Part shown: one piece after another, positions 51,636 to 60,529 of the stretch
How the letters are laid out: the number at the start of each line of letters is the position of its first letter
Numbering within the stretch: position 1 is the first letter of the stretch
NCBI RefSeq assembly: GCF_026343125.1
Contig: NZ_JAPEMB010000001.1
Location: 4,469,501-4,533,500 of the forward strand
Source: Streptomyces sp. NBC_00094
Lineage (GTDB): Bacteria > Actinomycetota > Actinomycetes > Streptomycetales > Streptomycetaceae
Direction: 5' to 3'
DNA: 64,000 bases
Position numbers and translations under genes: made by a program
The notes under the pieces: generated by a model
What the model was told of the DNA's origin: nothing
Databases searched by the model: none
What the model saw: only the letters and a program-made list of their open reading frames with translations

Positions 51636-52963
51636 GCCGCCGCCTCTTCACCTCGGAGTCCGTCACCGAGGGACACCCCGACAAGATCGCCGACCGGATC
51701 AGCGACACCATCCTCGACGCGCTGCTCGCCGAGGACCCGTCCTCGCGCGTCGCGGTGGAGACCCTGCTCACCACGGGTCTCGTGCACATCGCCGGCGAGG
51801 TCACCACGACGGCGTACGCGCCGATGGCGAAGCTGGTGCGCGAGGCCATCCTCGACATCGGCTACGACTCCTCCGCGAAGGGCTTCGACGGCTCCTCCTG
51901 CGGGGTGTCGGTCTCCATAGGCTCGCAGTCCCCGGACATCGCGCAGGGTGTCGACACGGCCTACGAGTCCCGGGTCGAGGGCGCGGGCGACGCGCTCGAC
52001 GCCCAGGGCGCCGGCGACCAGGGCCTGATGTTCGGCTACGCCTGCGACGACACCGCCGAGCTGATGCCGCTGCCGATCGCGCTGGCCCACCGCCTGGCGC
52101 GCCGGCTGACGGAGGTCCGCAAGAACGGCACCGTGCCGTACCTGCGGCCCGACGGCAAGACGCAGGTCACCATCGAGTACGACGGGGACCGCCCGGTCCG
52201 CCTCGACACGGTGGTCGTCTCCTCGCAGCACGCCGCCGACATCTCCGTCGAGGGCCTGCTCGCCCCGGACGTCCGCGAGTACGTCGTCGAGCACGTCCTC
52301 AAGGAGCTCGTCGAGGAGGGCGTCACCCTGGAGTCCGACGGCTACCGGCTCCTGGTCAACCCGACCGGGCGCTTCGAGGTCGGCGGCCCCATGGGCGACG
52401 CCGGGCTCACCGGCCGGAAGATCATCATCGACACGTACGGCGGGATGGCCCGGCACGGCGGCGGCGCCTTCTCCGGCAAGGACCCGTCGAAGGTGGACCG
52501 CTCGGCGGCGTACGCGATGCGCTGGGTCGCGAAGAACGTCGTCGCGGCCGGGCTCGCCCGCCGCTGCGAGGTGCAGGTCGCGTACGCGATCGGCAAGGCG
52601 GAGCCCGTCGGCCTCTTCGTGGAGACCTTCGGCACCGGCACCCTCTCGGACGAGCGGATCCAGGAGGCCGTCAGCGAGGTCTTCGACCTGCGGCCGGCCG
52701 CGATCATCCGCGACCTGGACCTCAAGCGGCCGATCTACGCGAAGACGGCGGCGTACGGCCACTTCGGCCGTGAGCTCCCGGAGTTCACGTGGGAGCGCAC
52801 GGACCGCGTGGAGGCCCTGAAGAAGGCAGTGCTCGCGCCGCAGGAGAGCGCCGGCGTCGAAAGGGAGAGCGCGCGCAGGGCGCGAGGAACGAGCGACCGA
52901 GCACGGTCGACCGTCGACGCCGGCGGGAGCGCTCCGGAGGCGCAAAAAGAGGGAGGGGAGTAG
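51632..52963 (+). CDS. metK: S-adenosylmethionine synthetase
   Basis: The 443-residue enzyme makes SAM from methionine and ATP. Family motifs are intact: FTSESVTEGHPDKIADRISD near 6-25, GAGDQGLMFGYA near 125 and GGGAFSGKDPSKVDRSAAYA near 270. It is longer than usual by about 40 residues: the tail after KKAVLAPQE is a charged, low-complexity Arg/Glu/Ala/Ser segment. It is coupled to the carrier gene and leads the methyl-cycle cassette. A second, housekeeping metK is expected elsewhere in the genome. Confidence 0.95.
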   Translation: MSRRLFTSESVTEGHPDKIADRISDTILDALLAEDPSSRVAVETLLTTGLVHIAGEVTTTAYAPMAKLVREAILDIGYDSSAKGFDGSSCGVSVSIGSQSPDIAQGVDTAYESRVEGAGDALDAQGAGDQGLMFGYACDDTAELMPLPIALAHRLARRLTEVRKNGTVPYLRPDGKTQVTIEYDGDRPVRLDTVVVSSQHAADISVEGLLAPDVREYVVEHVLKELVEEGVTLESDGYRLLVNPTGRFEVGGPMGDAGLTGRKIIIDTYGGMARHGGGAFSGKDPSKVDRSAAYAMRWVAKNVVAAGLARRCEVQVAYAIGKAEPVGLFVETFGTGTLSDERIQEAVSEVFDLRPAAIIRDLDLKRPIYAKTAAYGHFGRELPEFTWERTDRVEALKKAVLAPQESAGVERESARRARGTSDRARSTVDAGGSAPEAQKEGGE

Positions 52964-52966
52964 GCC

Positions 52967-53950
52967 ATGCGTATCGCTGTCACGGGATCCATCGCGACCG
53001 ACCATCTGATGACCTTCCCCGGCTGGTTCAGCGAGCAGCTGCTCGCCGACCGGCTCGACCGGGTCTCCCTGTCGTTCCTCGCCGACAACCTGGAGGTCAG
53101 GCGCGGCGGAGTGGCAGCGAACATCGCCTTCGGGCTCGGTGTGCTCGGGCTGCGGCCCGCCCTCGTGGGCGCCGTCGGCGCCGACTTCGAGCCGTACCGG
53201 GTCTGGCTGAAGGACCACGGTGTGGACACCGACTCGGTGCGTGTCAGCGAGGCGCTCCACACCGCGCGCTTCGTCTGTACCACCGACCGGGCCCAGAACC
53301 AGATCGCCACGTTCTACGCGGGGGCGATGGCCGAGGCGCGCGAGATCGACCTGCGGGAGGTCGTCGCGCGCACCGGCCGGCTGGAACTGGTCCTGGTCTC
53401 CCCGGACGACCCCCAGGCCATGCTCCGGCACACCCGCACCTGCCGTGACCTGGGAATCCCCTTCGCCGCCGATCCTTCGCAGCAGTTGGCGCGGCTCGAC
53501 GGCGGGGAGGTGCGGGAGCTGGTGGACGGGGCGCGGTTCCTCTTCACCAACGAGTACGAGACGGCCCTGCTCCTGGAGAAGTCCGGCTGGAGCGAGGCCG
53601 AGGTGCTGCGCAGGGTCGGCACCTGGGTCACCACCCACGGCGAGGCGGGTGTCCGCATCCGTGGCGCGGACCGCGCCACGCTCGCCGTCCCGGCGGTGCA
53701 GGTCGCCGGGGTCGTCGACCCGACCGGCGTCGGGGACGCCTTCCGGGCCGGGTTCCTCGCCGGGACGCTCTGGGGCGTGCCCGAGCGGTGCGCGGCGCAG
53801 CTGGGCTGCGCGGTGGCGGCGACCGTCCTCGACTACGTGGGGACGCAGGAGTACCGGCTGTACCGGGACTCCCTCCTGGAGCGGATCAGGACGACGTACG
53901 GGGTGGGCTGCACGGCCACCCTGGTGACGCATCTGAAGGGGCTGTCATGA
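52967..53950 (+). CDS. PfkB-family adenosine kinase
   Basis: The 327-residue sugar-kinase fold has RRGGVAANIAFGLGVLGLRP near 45-64 and the catalytic VDPTGVGDAFRAGFLAG near 247-263 with the Asp base. The N-terminal SIATDHLMTFPGWFSEQLL is like mycobacterial AdoK. Between metK and metH, and with ahcY downstream, its job is almost certainly phosphorylation of the adenosine released from SAH. It starts 3 bp after the metK stop. Confidence 0.88.
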   Translation: MRIAVTGSIATDHLMTFPGWFSEQLLADRLDRVSLSFLADNLEVRRGGVAANIAFGLGVLGLRPALVGAVGADFEPYRVWLKDHGVDTDSVRVSEALHTARFVCTTDRAQNQIATFYAGAMAEAREIDLREVVARTGRLELVLVSPDDPQAMLRHTRTCRDLGIPFAADPSQQLARLDGGEVRELVDGARFLFTNEYETALLLEKSGWSEAEVLRRVGTWVTTHGEAGVRIRGADRATLAVPAVQVAGVVDPTGVGDAFRAGFLAGTLWGVPERCAAQLGCAVAATVLDYVGTQEYRLYRDSLLERIRTTYGVGCTATLVTHLKGLS

Positions 53951-53960
53951 GGGGGCTGAC

Positions 53961-56900
53961 GTGAGCGCCGCACGGCGGTCGTTGCGGGAGGAGTTCGCCA
54001 CGCGGGTCGTGGTGGCCGACGGGGCGATGGGCACGATGCTCCAGGCCGCCGACCCGACGATGGACGACTTCCGGAACCTGGAGGGCTGCAACGAGATCCT
54101 CAACCTCACGCGCCCCGACATCGTCGCCTCCGTCCACGACGCCTACTTCTCGGTCGGTGTGGACTGCGTCGAGACCAACACCTTCGGGGCGAACCTGGCC
54201 GCGCTCGCCGAGTACGGCATCGAGGACCAGGTGTACGAGCTGTCGGAGGCCGGCGCCCGGATCGCCCGTACGACGGCCGACGCGCACACGGCCGTCGACG
54301 GCCGCCCCCGCTGGGTCCTCGGCTCCATGGGGCCCGGGACGAAGCTGCCGACCCTCGGGCACGTCACGTACGAGCCGCTGCGCGATGCCTTCCGGCAGAA
54401 CGCGGAGGGCCTCATCCGGGGCGGCGCGGACGCCCTCCTCATCGAGACCTCGCAGGACCTGCTCCAGACGAAGGCGGCCGTCATCGGCGCCCGCCGGGCC
54501 CTGGACTGGGTCGGCGTGGACCTGCCGGTGATCGTGCAGGTCACGGTGGAGACGACGGGCACGATGCTGCTCGGTTCGGAGATCGGCGCGGCACTCACGG
54601 CGCTCGAACCGCTCGGCATCGACATGATCGGCCTGAACTGCGCCACGGGCCCGGCCGAGATGACCGAGCACCTGCGGCACCTGTCCCGGCACGCCCGGAT
54701 CCCGATCTCCGTCATGCCGAACGCGGGCCTTCCCGTCCTGACCTCCGACGGCGCCCACTACCCGCTGTCGCCGGCCGAACTGGCCGACGCCCAGGAGAGG
54801 TTCGTACGGGAGTACGGGCCGGCCCTGGTCGGCGGCTGCTGCGGGACGACCCCCGAGCACCTGCGGGAGATCGTCGAGCGGGTGCGGGGCGCGGCGGTGC
54901 CGGACCGGCGCCCGACGCCGGAGCCGGGCGCGTCCTCCCTCTACAGCCACGTGCCGTTCCGGCAGGACACCGCCTACCTGGCCATCGGCGAGCGGACCAA
55001 CGCCAACGGCTCCAAGAAGTTCCGCGAGGCCATGCTGGACGGCCGCTGGGACGACTGCGTCGAGATCGCGCGGGACCAGATCCGCGAGGGCGCGCACATG
55101 CTCGACCTGTGCGTGGACTACGTGGGACGCGACGGTACGGCGGACATGGCGGAGCTGGCAGGGCGCTTCGCGACCGCCTCCACGCTGCCGATCGTCCTCG
55201 ACTCGACCGAGATCGGGGTGCTGCGGGCCGGCCTGGAGAAGCTCGGCGGCCGGGCCGTCGTGAACTCCGTGAACTACGAGGACGGCGACGGCCCCGAGTC
55301 GCGGTTCGCCCAGGTCACGGCCCTCGCGAAGGAGCACGGCGCGGCGCTGATGGCGCTGACGATCGACGAGGAGGGCCAGGCCCGGACGGTCGAGGCGAAG
55401 GTCGCGATCGCCGAGCGGCTCATCGACGACCTCACCGGGAACTGGGGGATCAGGGAGTCGGACATCCTGATCGACACCCTCACCTTCACGATCTGCACAG
55501 GCCAGGAGGAGTCCCGCAGGGACGGCGTCCACACGATCGAGGCGATCCGCGAGCTGAAGCGCCTCCACCCCGACGTGCAGACCACACTCGGTCTCTCCAA
55601 CATCTCCTTCGGCCTGAACCCGGCCGCGCGGATCGTCCTCAACTCCGTCTTCCTCGACGAGTGCGTGAAGGCCGGCCTGGACTCGGCGATCGTCCACGCC
55701 TCGAAGATCCTGCCGATCGCCCGCCTGGAACCGGAGCAGGTCCAGGTCGCGCTCGACCTGATCCACGACCGGAGGCGGGAGGGGTACGACCCGCTCCAGC
55801 GCTTCCTGGAGATGTTCGAGGGTGCCACGGCGAAGTCCCTCAAGGCCGGCAAGGCCGAGGAGCTCCTCGCGCTGCCGCTCGACGAACGGCTCAAGCGCCG
55901 GATCATCGACGGCGAGAAGAACGGCCTGGAGGCGGACCTCGACCTCGCCCTCGCGGAGCGCCCCGCCCTGGAGATCGTCAACGACGTCCTCCTCGACGGC
56001 ATGAAGACCGTCGGCGAGCTCTTCGGCTCGGGGCAGATGCAGCTGCCGTTCGTGCTCCAGTCCGCCGAGGTCATGAAGAGGGCGGTGGCACATCTGGAAC
56101 CGCACATGGAGAAGTCCGACGCGGACGGCAAGGGCACGATCGTCCTGGCCACGGTCCGCGGGGACGTCCACGACATCGGCAAGAACCTCGTCGACATCAT
56201 CCTCTCCAACAACGGCTACAACGTCGTCAACATCGGCATCAAGCAGCCGGTCTCCGCGATCCTGGAAGCGGCGGAACAGCACCGGGCCGACGTCATCGGC
56301 ATGTCGGGGCTGTTGGTGAAGTCCACCGTGATCATGAAGGAGAACCTCCAGGAGCTGAACGGCCGCGGTCTCGCCGCCCGATTCCCCGTGATCCTCGGTG
56401 GCGCCGCCCTCACCAGGGCGTACGTCGAACAGGACCTCCACGAGCTGTACGAGGGCGAGGTGCGGTACGCCCGCGACGCCTTCGAGGGGCTGCGCCTCAT
56501 GGACGCGCTCATGGGCGTCAAGCGGGGCGTCCCCGGAGCCGTACTGCCGCCGCTCAAGCCGCGCCGCGTACCCCGGCGCACGGCGACACCGGGGGGCCCC
56601 GCCCTGGAGGTGCGGGAGCCCGAGCCGGCCGGCCGTTCCGACGTCGCCGCCGACAACCCCGTACCCGAGCCCCCCTTCCTCGGGACCCGGGTCGTCCAGG
56701 GCATCCCGCTCGCCGACTACGCCCCCTGGCTCGACGAGACCGCCCTCTTCAAGGGCCAGTGGGGCCTCAAGGACGCCGAGAGCATCGAGGCGGAGGGCCG
56801 GCCGCGGCTGCGGGCGCTGCTCGACCGCATCGAACGGGAGGGACTCGTCGACGCGGCCGTCGTCTACGGCTGGTTCCCCTGTGTGTCCAAGGGCGACGAC

Positions 56901-57437
56901 CTGATCGTCCTGGACGAGGACGGAGGCGAGCGGACCCGCTTCTCCTTCCCCCGCCAGCAGCGGGGCCGCCGCCTCTGCCTGGCCGACTTCCACCGCGCCG
57001 AGGACTCCGGCGAGGTGGACGCGGTCGCCCTCCAGGTCGTCACCGTCGGCTCCCGGATCGGCGAGGAGACGGCCCGGCTCTTCGCCGCCGACGCCTACCG
57101 CGACTACCTCGAACTGCACGGCCTCTCCGTCCAGTTGGCCGAGGCGCTCGCCGAGTACTGGCACGGCCGGGTGCGCGCGGAGTGGGGCATCGCTCTCGGT
57201 GACCCGTCCGGCCTGGACGGCATGCTCCGCACCGAGTACCAGGGCTGCCGCTACTCGCTGGGCTACCCGGCCTGCCCGGACCTGGAGGACCGGGCGAAGA
57301 TCGCCGCCCTCCTCCGCCCCGAGCGGATCGGGGTCGAGCTGTCGGAGGAGTACCAGCTGCACCCCGAGCAGTCGACGGACGCGATCGTCGTCCACCACCC
57401 GGAGGCGAGTTACTTCAACGCGGGAGGCCGCAGATGA
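53961..57437 (+). CDS. metH: Cobalamin-dependent methionine synthase
   Basis: The 1158-residue enzyme has all four MetH modules. The homocysteine domain (1-320) has zinc Cys in GLNCATGP near 227 and GGCCGTTPEHL near 291. A pterin/methyl-THF domain follows (AIGERTNANGSKKFREAM, near 340). The cobalamin domain has the His ligand in RGDVHDIGKNLVDIILSNNG near 734. The SAM-reactivation domain ends LHPEQSTDAIVVHHPEASYF. It methylates homocysteine. GTG 53961 follows GAGGGGG; the stop overlaps metF by 4 bp. Confidence 0.96.
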   Translation: MSAARRSLREEFATRVVVADGAMGTMLQAADPTMDDFRNLEGCNEILNLTRPDIVASVHDAYFSVGVDCVETNTFGANLAALAEYGIEDQVYELSEAGARIARTTADAHTAVDGRPRWVLGSMGPGTKLPTLGHVTYEPLRDAFRQNAEGLIRGGADALLIETSQDLLQTKAAVIGARRALDWVGVDLPVIVQVTVETTGTMLLGSEIGAALTALEPLGIDMIGLNCATGPAEMTEHLRHLSRHARIPISVMPNAGLPVLTSDGAHYPLSPAELADAQERFVREYGPALVGGCCGTTPEHLREIVERVRGAAVPDRRPTPEPGASSLYSHVPFRQDTAYLAIGERTNANGSKKFREAMLDGRWDDCVEIARDQIREGAHMLDLCVDYVGRDGTADMAELAGRFATASTLPIVLDSTEIGVLRAGLEKLGGRAVVNSVNYEDGDGPESRFAQVTALAKEHGAALMALTIDEEGQARTVEAKVAIAERLIDDLTGNWGIRESDILIDTLTFTICTGQEESRRDGVHTIEAIRELKRLHPDVQTTLGLSNISFGLNPAARIVLNSVFLDECVKAGLDSAIVHASKILPIARLEPEQVQVALDLIHDRRREGYDPLQRFLEMFEGATAKSLKAGKAEELLALPLDERLKRRIIDGEKNGLEADLDLALAERPALEIVNDVLLDGMKTVGELFGSGQMQLPFVLQSAEVMKRAVAHLEPHMEKSDADGKGTIVLATVRGDVHDIGKNLVDIILSNNGYNVVNIGIKQPVSAILEAAEQHRADVIGMSGLLVKSTVIMKENLQELNGRGLAARFPVILGGAALTRAYVEQDLHELYEGEVRYARDAFEGLRLMDALMGVKRGVPGAVLPPLKPRRVPRRTATPGGPALEVREPEPAGRSDVAADNPVPEPPFLGTRVVQGIPLADYAPWLDETALFKGQWGLKDAESIEAEGRPRLRALLDRIEREGLVDAAVVYGWFPCVSKGDDLIVLDEDGGERTRFSFPRQQRGRRLCLADFHRAEDSGEVDAVALQVVTVGSRIGEETARLFAADAYRDYLELHGLSVQLAEALAEYWHGRVRAEWGIALGDPSGLDGMLRTEYQGCRYSLGYPACPDLEDRAKIAALLRPERIGVELSEEYQLHPEQSTDAIVVHHPEASYFNAGGRR

Positions 57438-58294
57438 GTGTGACCTTCTCCTTCGAGTTCTTCCCGCCGAAGACGGACAAGGGCGAACGGACCCTGTGGG
57501 ACGCGATCCGCCGGGTCGAGGCCCTGTCCCCGGACTTCGTCTCCGTGACGTACGGCGCGGGCGGCTCGTCCCGCGACCGGACCATCGACGTCACCAAGCG
57601 GATCGTCACCGAGACGACCCTGCGGCCGGTGGCCCACCTGACGGCCGTCGGGCACTCGGTCGCCGAACTGCGGGCCATCATCGGCGCCTACGCGGACGCC
57701 GGGGTACGGGACGTGCTCGTGCTGCGCGGCGACCCGCCGGGCGATCCGCGCGGGGCCTGGACACCGCACCCGCGGGGCTTCACGTACGCGTACGAACTCG
57801 TCGAACTGGTCCGGTCGTTGGGCGACTTCCGGATCGGCGTGGCGGCCTTCCCCGAGGGGCACCCGAGGTCGGCGGGTCCGGCCGACGACCTGGCGCACTT
57901 CGTCGCCAAGTGCCGGGCGGGCGCCGACTACGCCATCACGCAGATGTTCTTCGACCCCGAGGACTACCTGCGGCTGCGGGACCGGGTGGCCGCCGCCGGC
58001 TGCGACACCCCGATCATCCCGGAGATCATGCCCGCCACCGACGTGCGCCAGATCCGGCGCTTCGCCGAACTGAGCGACGCGGCCTTCCCGGAGGAGCTGG
58101 CGCACCGCCTGGAGGCGGCGAAGGACGACCCGGCGGCCGCGTACCGCATCGGCGTCGAGCACGCGACGCGGATGGGCCTGCGGCTGCTCGACGAGGGCGC
58201 GCCGGGCCTGCACTACATCACGCTGAACAAGTCGACGGCGGCCCTGGAAATCCACCGAACCATCCTGAGCGCAAGGAGCGTTGTCCATGTCTGA
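57434..58294 (+). CDS. metF: Methylenetetrahydrofolate reductase
   Basis: The 286-residue flavoprotein TIM barrel begins MSVTFSFEFFPPKTDKGERT with the Glu of the FEFFPPK motif. VSVTYGAGGSSRDRTIDVTK near 36-55, LRGDPPGD near 95 and ITQMFFDPEDY near 172 follow. It reduces methylene-THF to methyl-THF for the MetH enzyme encoded immediately upstream. The start overlaps the metH stop (ATGA at 57434-57437), so output of the two is coupled. Confidence 0.95.
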   Translation: MSVTFSFEFFPPKTDKGERTLWDAIRRVEALSPDFVSVTYGAGGSSRDRTIDVTKRIVTETTLRPVAHLTAVGHSVAELRAIIGAYADAGVRDVLVLRGDPPGDPRGAWTPHPRGFTYAYELVELVRSLGDFRIGVAAFPEGHPRSAGPADDLAHFVAKCRAGADYAITQMFFDPEDYLRLRDRVAAAGCDTPIIPEIMPATDVRQIRRFAELSDAAFPEELAHRLEAAKDDPAAAYRIGVEHATRMGLRLLDEGAPGLHYITLNKSTAALEIHRTILSARSVVHV

Positions 58295-59690
58295 GTTCAC
58301 TGACTTCAAGGTCGCCGACATCGGTCTCGCCGGCTTCGGCCGCAAGGAGATCACCCTGGCCGAGCACGAGATGCCGGGCCTGATGTCGATCCGCCGGGAG
58401 TACGCGGCCGCCCAGCCGCTGGCCGGCGCCCGCATCACCGGCTCGCTGCACATGACGATTCAGACGGCGGTCCTCATCGAGACCCTCGTCGCGCTCGGCG
58501 CCGAGGTCCGCTGGGTGTCCTGCAACATCTACTCGACGCAGGACCACGCGGCCGCCGCGATCGCCGCCGCCGGGATCCCGGTCTTCGCCTGGAAGGGCGA
58601 GACCCTGGAGGAGTACTGGTGGTGCACGGAGCAGGCGCTGACCTGGGCCAACGCCGATGGCCCCAACATGATCCTGGACGACGGCGGTGACGCGACGCTC
58701 CTCGTCCACAAGGGTGTGGAGTACCGGAAGGCCGGCGAGGTCCCGGACCCGTCGACCGCCGAGAACGACGAGCACCGGGTGATCCTGGAGCTGCTGCGGA
58801 GCACCACCCTGGACTGGGGCGTGATCGCCGCCGGGATCCGGGGCGTGACGGAGGAGACCACGACGGGTGTCCACCGCCTGTACGAGATGCACCGCGAGGG
58901 CGCGCTCCTCTTCCCCGCGATCAACGTGAACGACGCGGTGACGAAGTCGAAGTTCGACAACAAGTACGGCTGCCGCCACTCCCTCATCGACGGCATCAAC
59001 CGTGCGACGGACGTCCTCATCGGCGGCAAGACGGCCGTGGTCTTCGGCTACGGAGACGTCGGCAAGGGCAGCGCCGAGTCGCTGCGCGGCCAGGGCGCCC
59101 GGGTGATCGTTACCGAGATCGACCCGATCTGCGCGCTGCAGGCGGCGATGGACGGCTACCAGGTGGCCACCCTTGAGGACGTCGTCGAGACCGCAGACAT
59201 CTTCATCACGACCACCGGCAACAAGGACATCATCATGGCGTCCGACATCGCCCGCATGAAGCACCAGGCGATCGTCGGGAACATCGGCCACTTCGACAAC
59301 GAGATCGACATGGCCGGCCTGGCGCGGATCCCCGGGATCGTGAAGGACGAGGTCAAGCCGCAGGTCCACACGTGGACCTTCGAGGACGGCAAGGTCGTCA
59401 TCGTCCTCTCCGAGGGCCGGCTCCTCAACCTCGGCAACGCGACCGGCCACCCCTCCTTTGTCATGTCGAACTCCTTCGCGGACCAGACCCTGGCGCAGAT
59501 CGAGCTGTTCACGAAGCCGGAGGAGTACCCGGTGGACGTCTACACGCTGCCGAAGCACCTCGACGAGAAGGTCGCGCGACTGCACCTCGACGCCCTCGGC
59601 GTCAGGCTGACGACGCTCCGCCCCGAGCAGGCGTCGTACATCGGGGTCCCGGTGGAGGGCCCGTACAAGCCGGACCACTACCGCTACTGA
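58287..59690 (+). CDS. ahcY: S-adenosylhomocysteine hydrolase
   Basis: The 467-residue enzyme splits SAH into adenosine and homocysteine, removing the product that inhibits methyltransferases. NAD binding is in VVFGYGDVGKGSAESLRGQG near 254, and catalytic residues lie in NVNDAVTKSKFDNKYGCRHS near 214-233. ATG 58287 is preferred over TTG 58281 because AAGGAG is well spaced; the start lies inside the metF 3' end (8-bp overlap). The C-terminal KPDHYRY is intact. Confidence 0.96.
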   Translation: MSEFTDFKVADIGLAGFGRKEITLAEHEMPGLMSIRREYAAAQPLAGARITGSLHMTIQTAVLIETLVALGAEVRWVSCNIYSTQDHAAAAIAAAGIPVFAWKGETLEEYWWCTEQALTWANADGPNMILDDGGDATLLVHKGVEYRKAGEVPDPSTAENDEHRVILELLRSTTLDWGVIAAGIRGVTEETTTGVHRLYEMHREGALLFPAINVNDAVTKSKFDNKYGCRHSLIDGINRATDVLIGGKTAVVFGYGDVGKGSAESLRGQGARVIVTEIDPICALQAAMDGYQVATLEDVVETADIFITTTGNKDIIMASDIARMKHQAIVGNIGHFDNEIDMAGLARIPGIVKDEVKPQVHTWTFEDGKVVIVLSEGRLLNLGNATGHPSFVMSNSFADQTLAQIELFTKPEEYPVDVYTLPKHLDEKVARLHLDALGVRLTTLRPEQASYIGVPVEGPYKPDHYRY

Positions 59691-59696
59691 GGACGC

Positions 59697-60374
59697 ATGT
59701 GTACCGACGACCTTGGTGACGCGCGCGACCCGTGGCTCCCGGACAGGCTCCTGACGACGGAGCGGGACCTGTTGATGCCGCTGCTGCGCCGTACGCCCCC
59801 GGAGGCGTACGAGCTCCGCACGGCCTGCCCCGGCTGGACGGCCCGGCAGGTCCTCGCCCACTGCGGCGCGGCTCTCGTCCGGATCGTCGAGGACCGCCTG
59901 GAGGAAGGCGTGTTCCTGCCGGAGGCCAACGCGTGTGACGTGGCCGAGCGTGCGGACTGGCCGCTGGCCCGGATCCTCGACGAACTGGAACGCGGCCTCA
60001 CCGAGGCCGGCCCGGTCATCGCCGAGCGGGAGGACGGCAGGCTCGACGCCGTCGCGCTCGGCGAATGGGTCCACGCGGGAGACGTCCGGGAGGCCTTCGG
60101 CGAACCGGGCGCGTACTGCGGCGAGAGCCTGGACCTGGCTCTCCCGCTCCTCTCGGTGACGAGCCGCACACGCGAGACCCCGCGCCTGGTGGGCGTGCTG
60201 GAGGGCCGGGAGGACGCCCCGGTCGCCCTCGGCAACGCGATAGAGGGCCGCGACCCGGCCCGCTTCATCGGCGACGCGGCGACCCTGATCCGCATCTACG
60301 CGGGCCGCCCCCTGGTCCGCACCCGCTACGAACTGACAGGCGCGACGGAACACGAACTGCTCATCTACCGCTAG
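59697..60374 (+). CDS. Maleylpyruvate isomerase/DinB-like family protein (TIGR03083)
   Basis: The 225-residue protein has a DinB-like four-helix bundle with TACPGWTARQVLAHCGAALV near 44-63 and a second conserved EWVHAGDVREAFG near 127. Members use mycothiol or metals in transfer and isomerisation reactions, but most are uncharacterised. It starts 6 bp after ahcY and is the last gene before the terminator at 60385-60432, so it belongs to this operon; a role in tailoring or thiol chemistry is possible. Confidence 0.8.
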   Translation: MCTDDLGDARDPWLPDRLLTTERDLLMPLLRRTPPEAYELRTACPGWTARQVLAHCGAALVRIVEDRLEEGVFLPEANACDVAERADWPLARILDELERGLTEAGPVIAEREDGRLDAVALGEWVHAGDVREAFGEPGAYCGESLDLALPLLSVTSRTRETPRLVGVLEGREDAPVALGNAIEGRDPARFIGDAATLIRIYAGRPLVRTRYELTGATEHELLIYR

Positions 60375-60384
60375 AGCTCGCGCG

Positions 60385-60432
60385 GTGCGGGCCCGGCCCC
60401 GGCGCGCACGTGCCCCGCGCCCGGGCCCGCAC
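60385..60432 (+). terminator. Strong hairpin terminator of the methyl-cycle operon
   Basis: GTGCGGGCCCGG at 60385-60396 pairs with CCGGGCCCGCAC at 60421-60432, a perfect 12-bp GC stem 11 bp after the last operon stop. Confidence 0.8.
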
Positions 60433-60529
60433 GGGCCCTGCACCCCACCCCGTGTGGGCAGTCGTCCCGCTGGGCGGGACGGGTGGGCACAACGGACGGC
60501 TCGGCGTACCCACACACGAAGGGACCTCC

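Noticed and set aside
53886..57398. 1170-codon open frame on the - strand
   Set aside because: It is the antisense shadow of metH; no family motif and no ribosome site.
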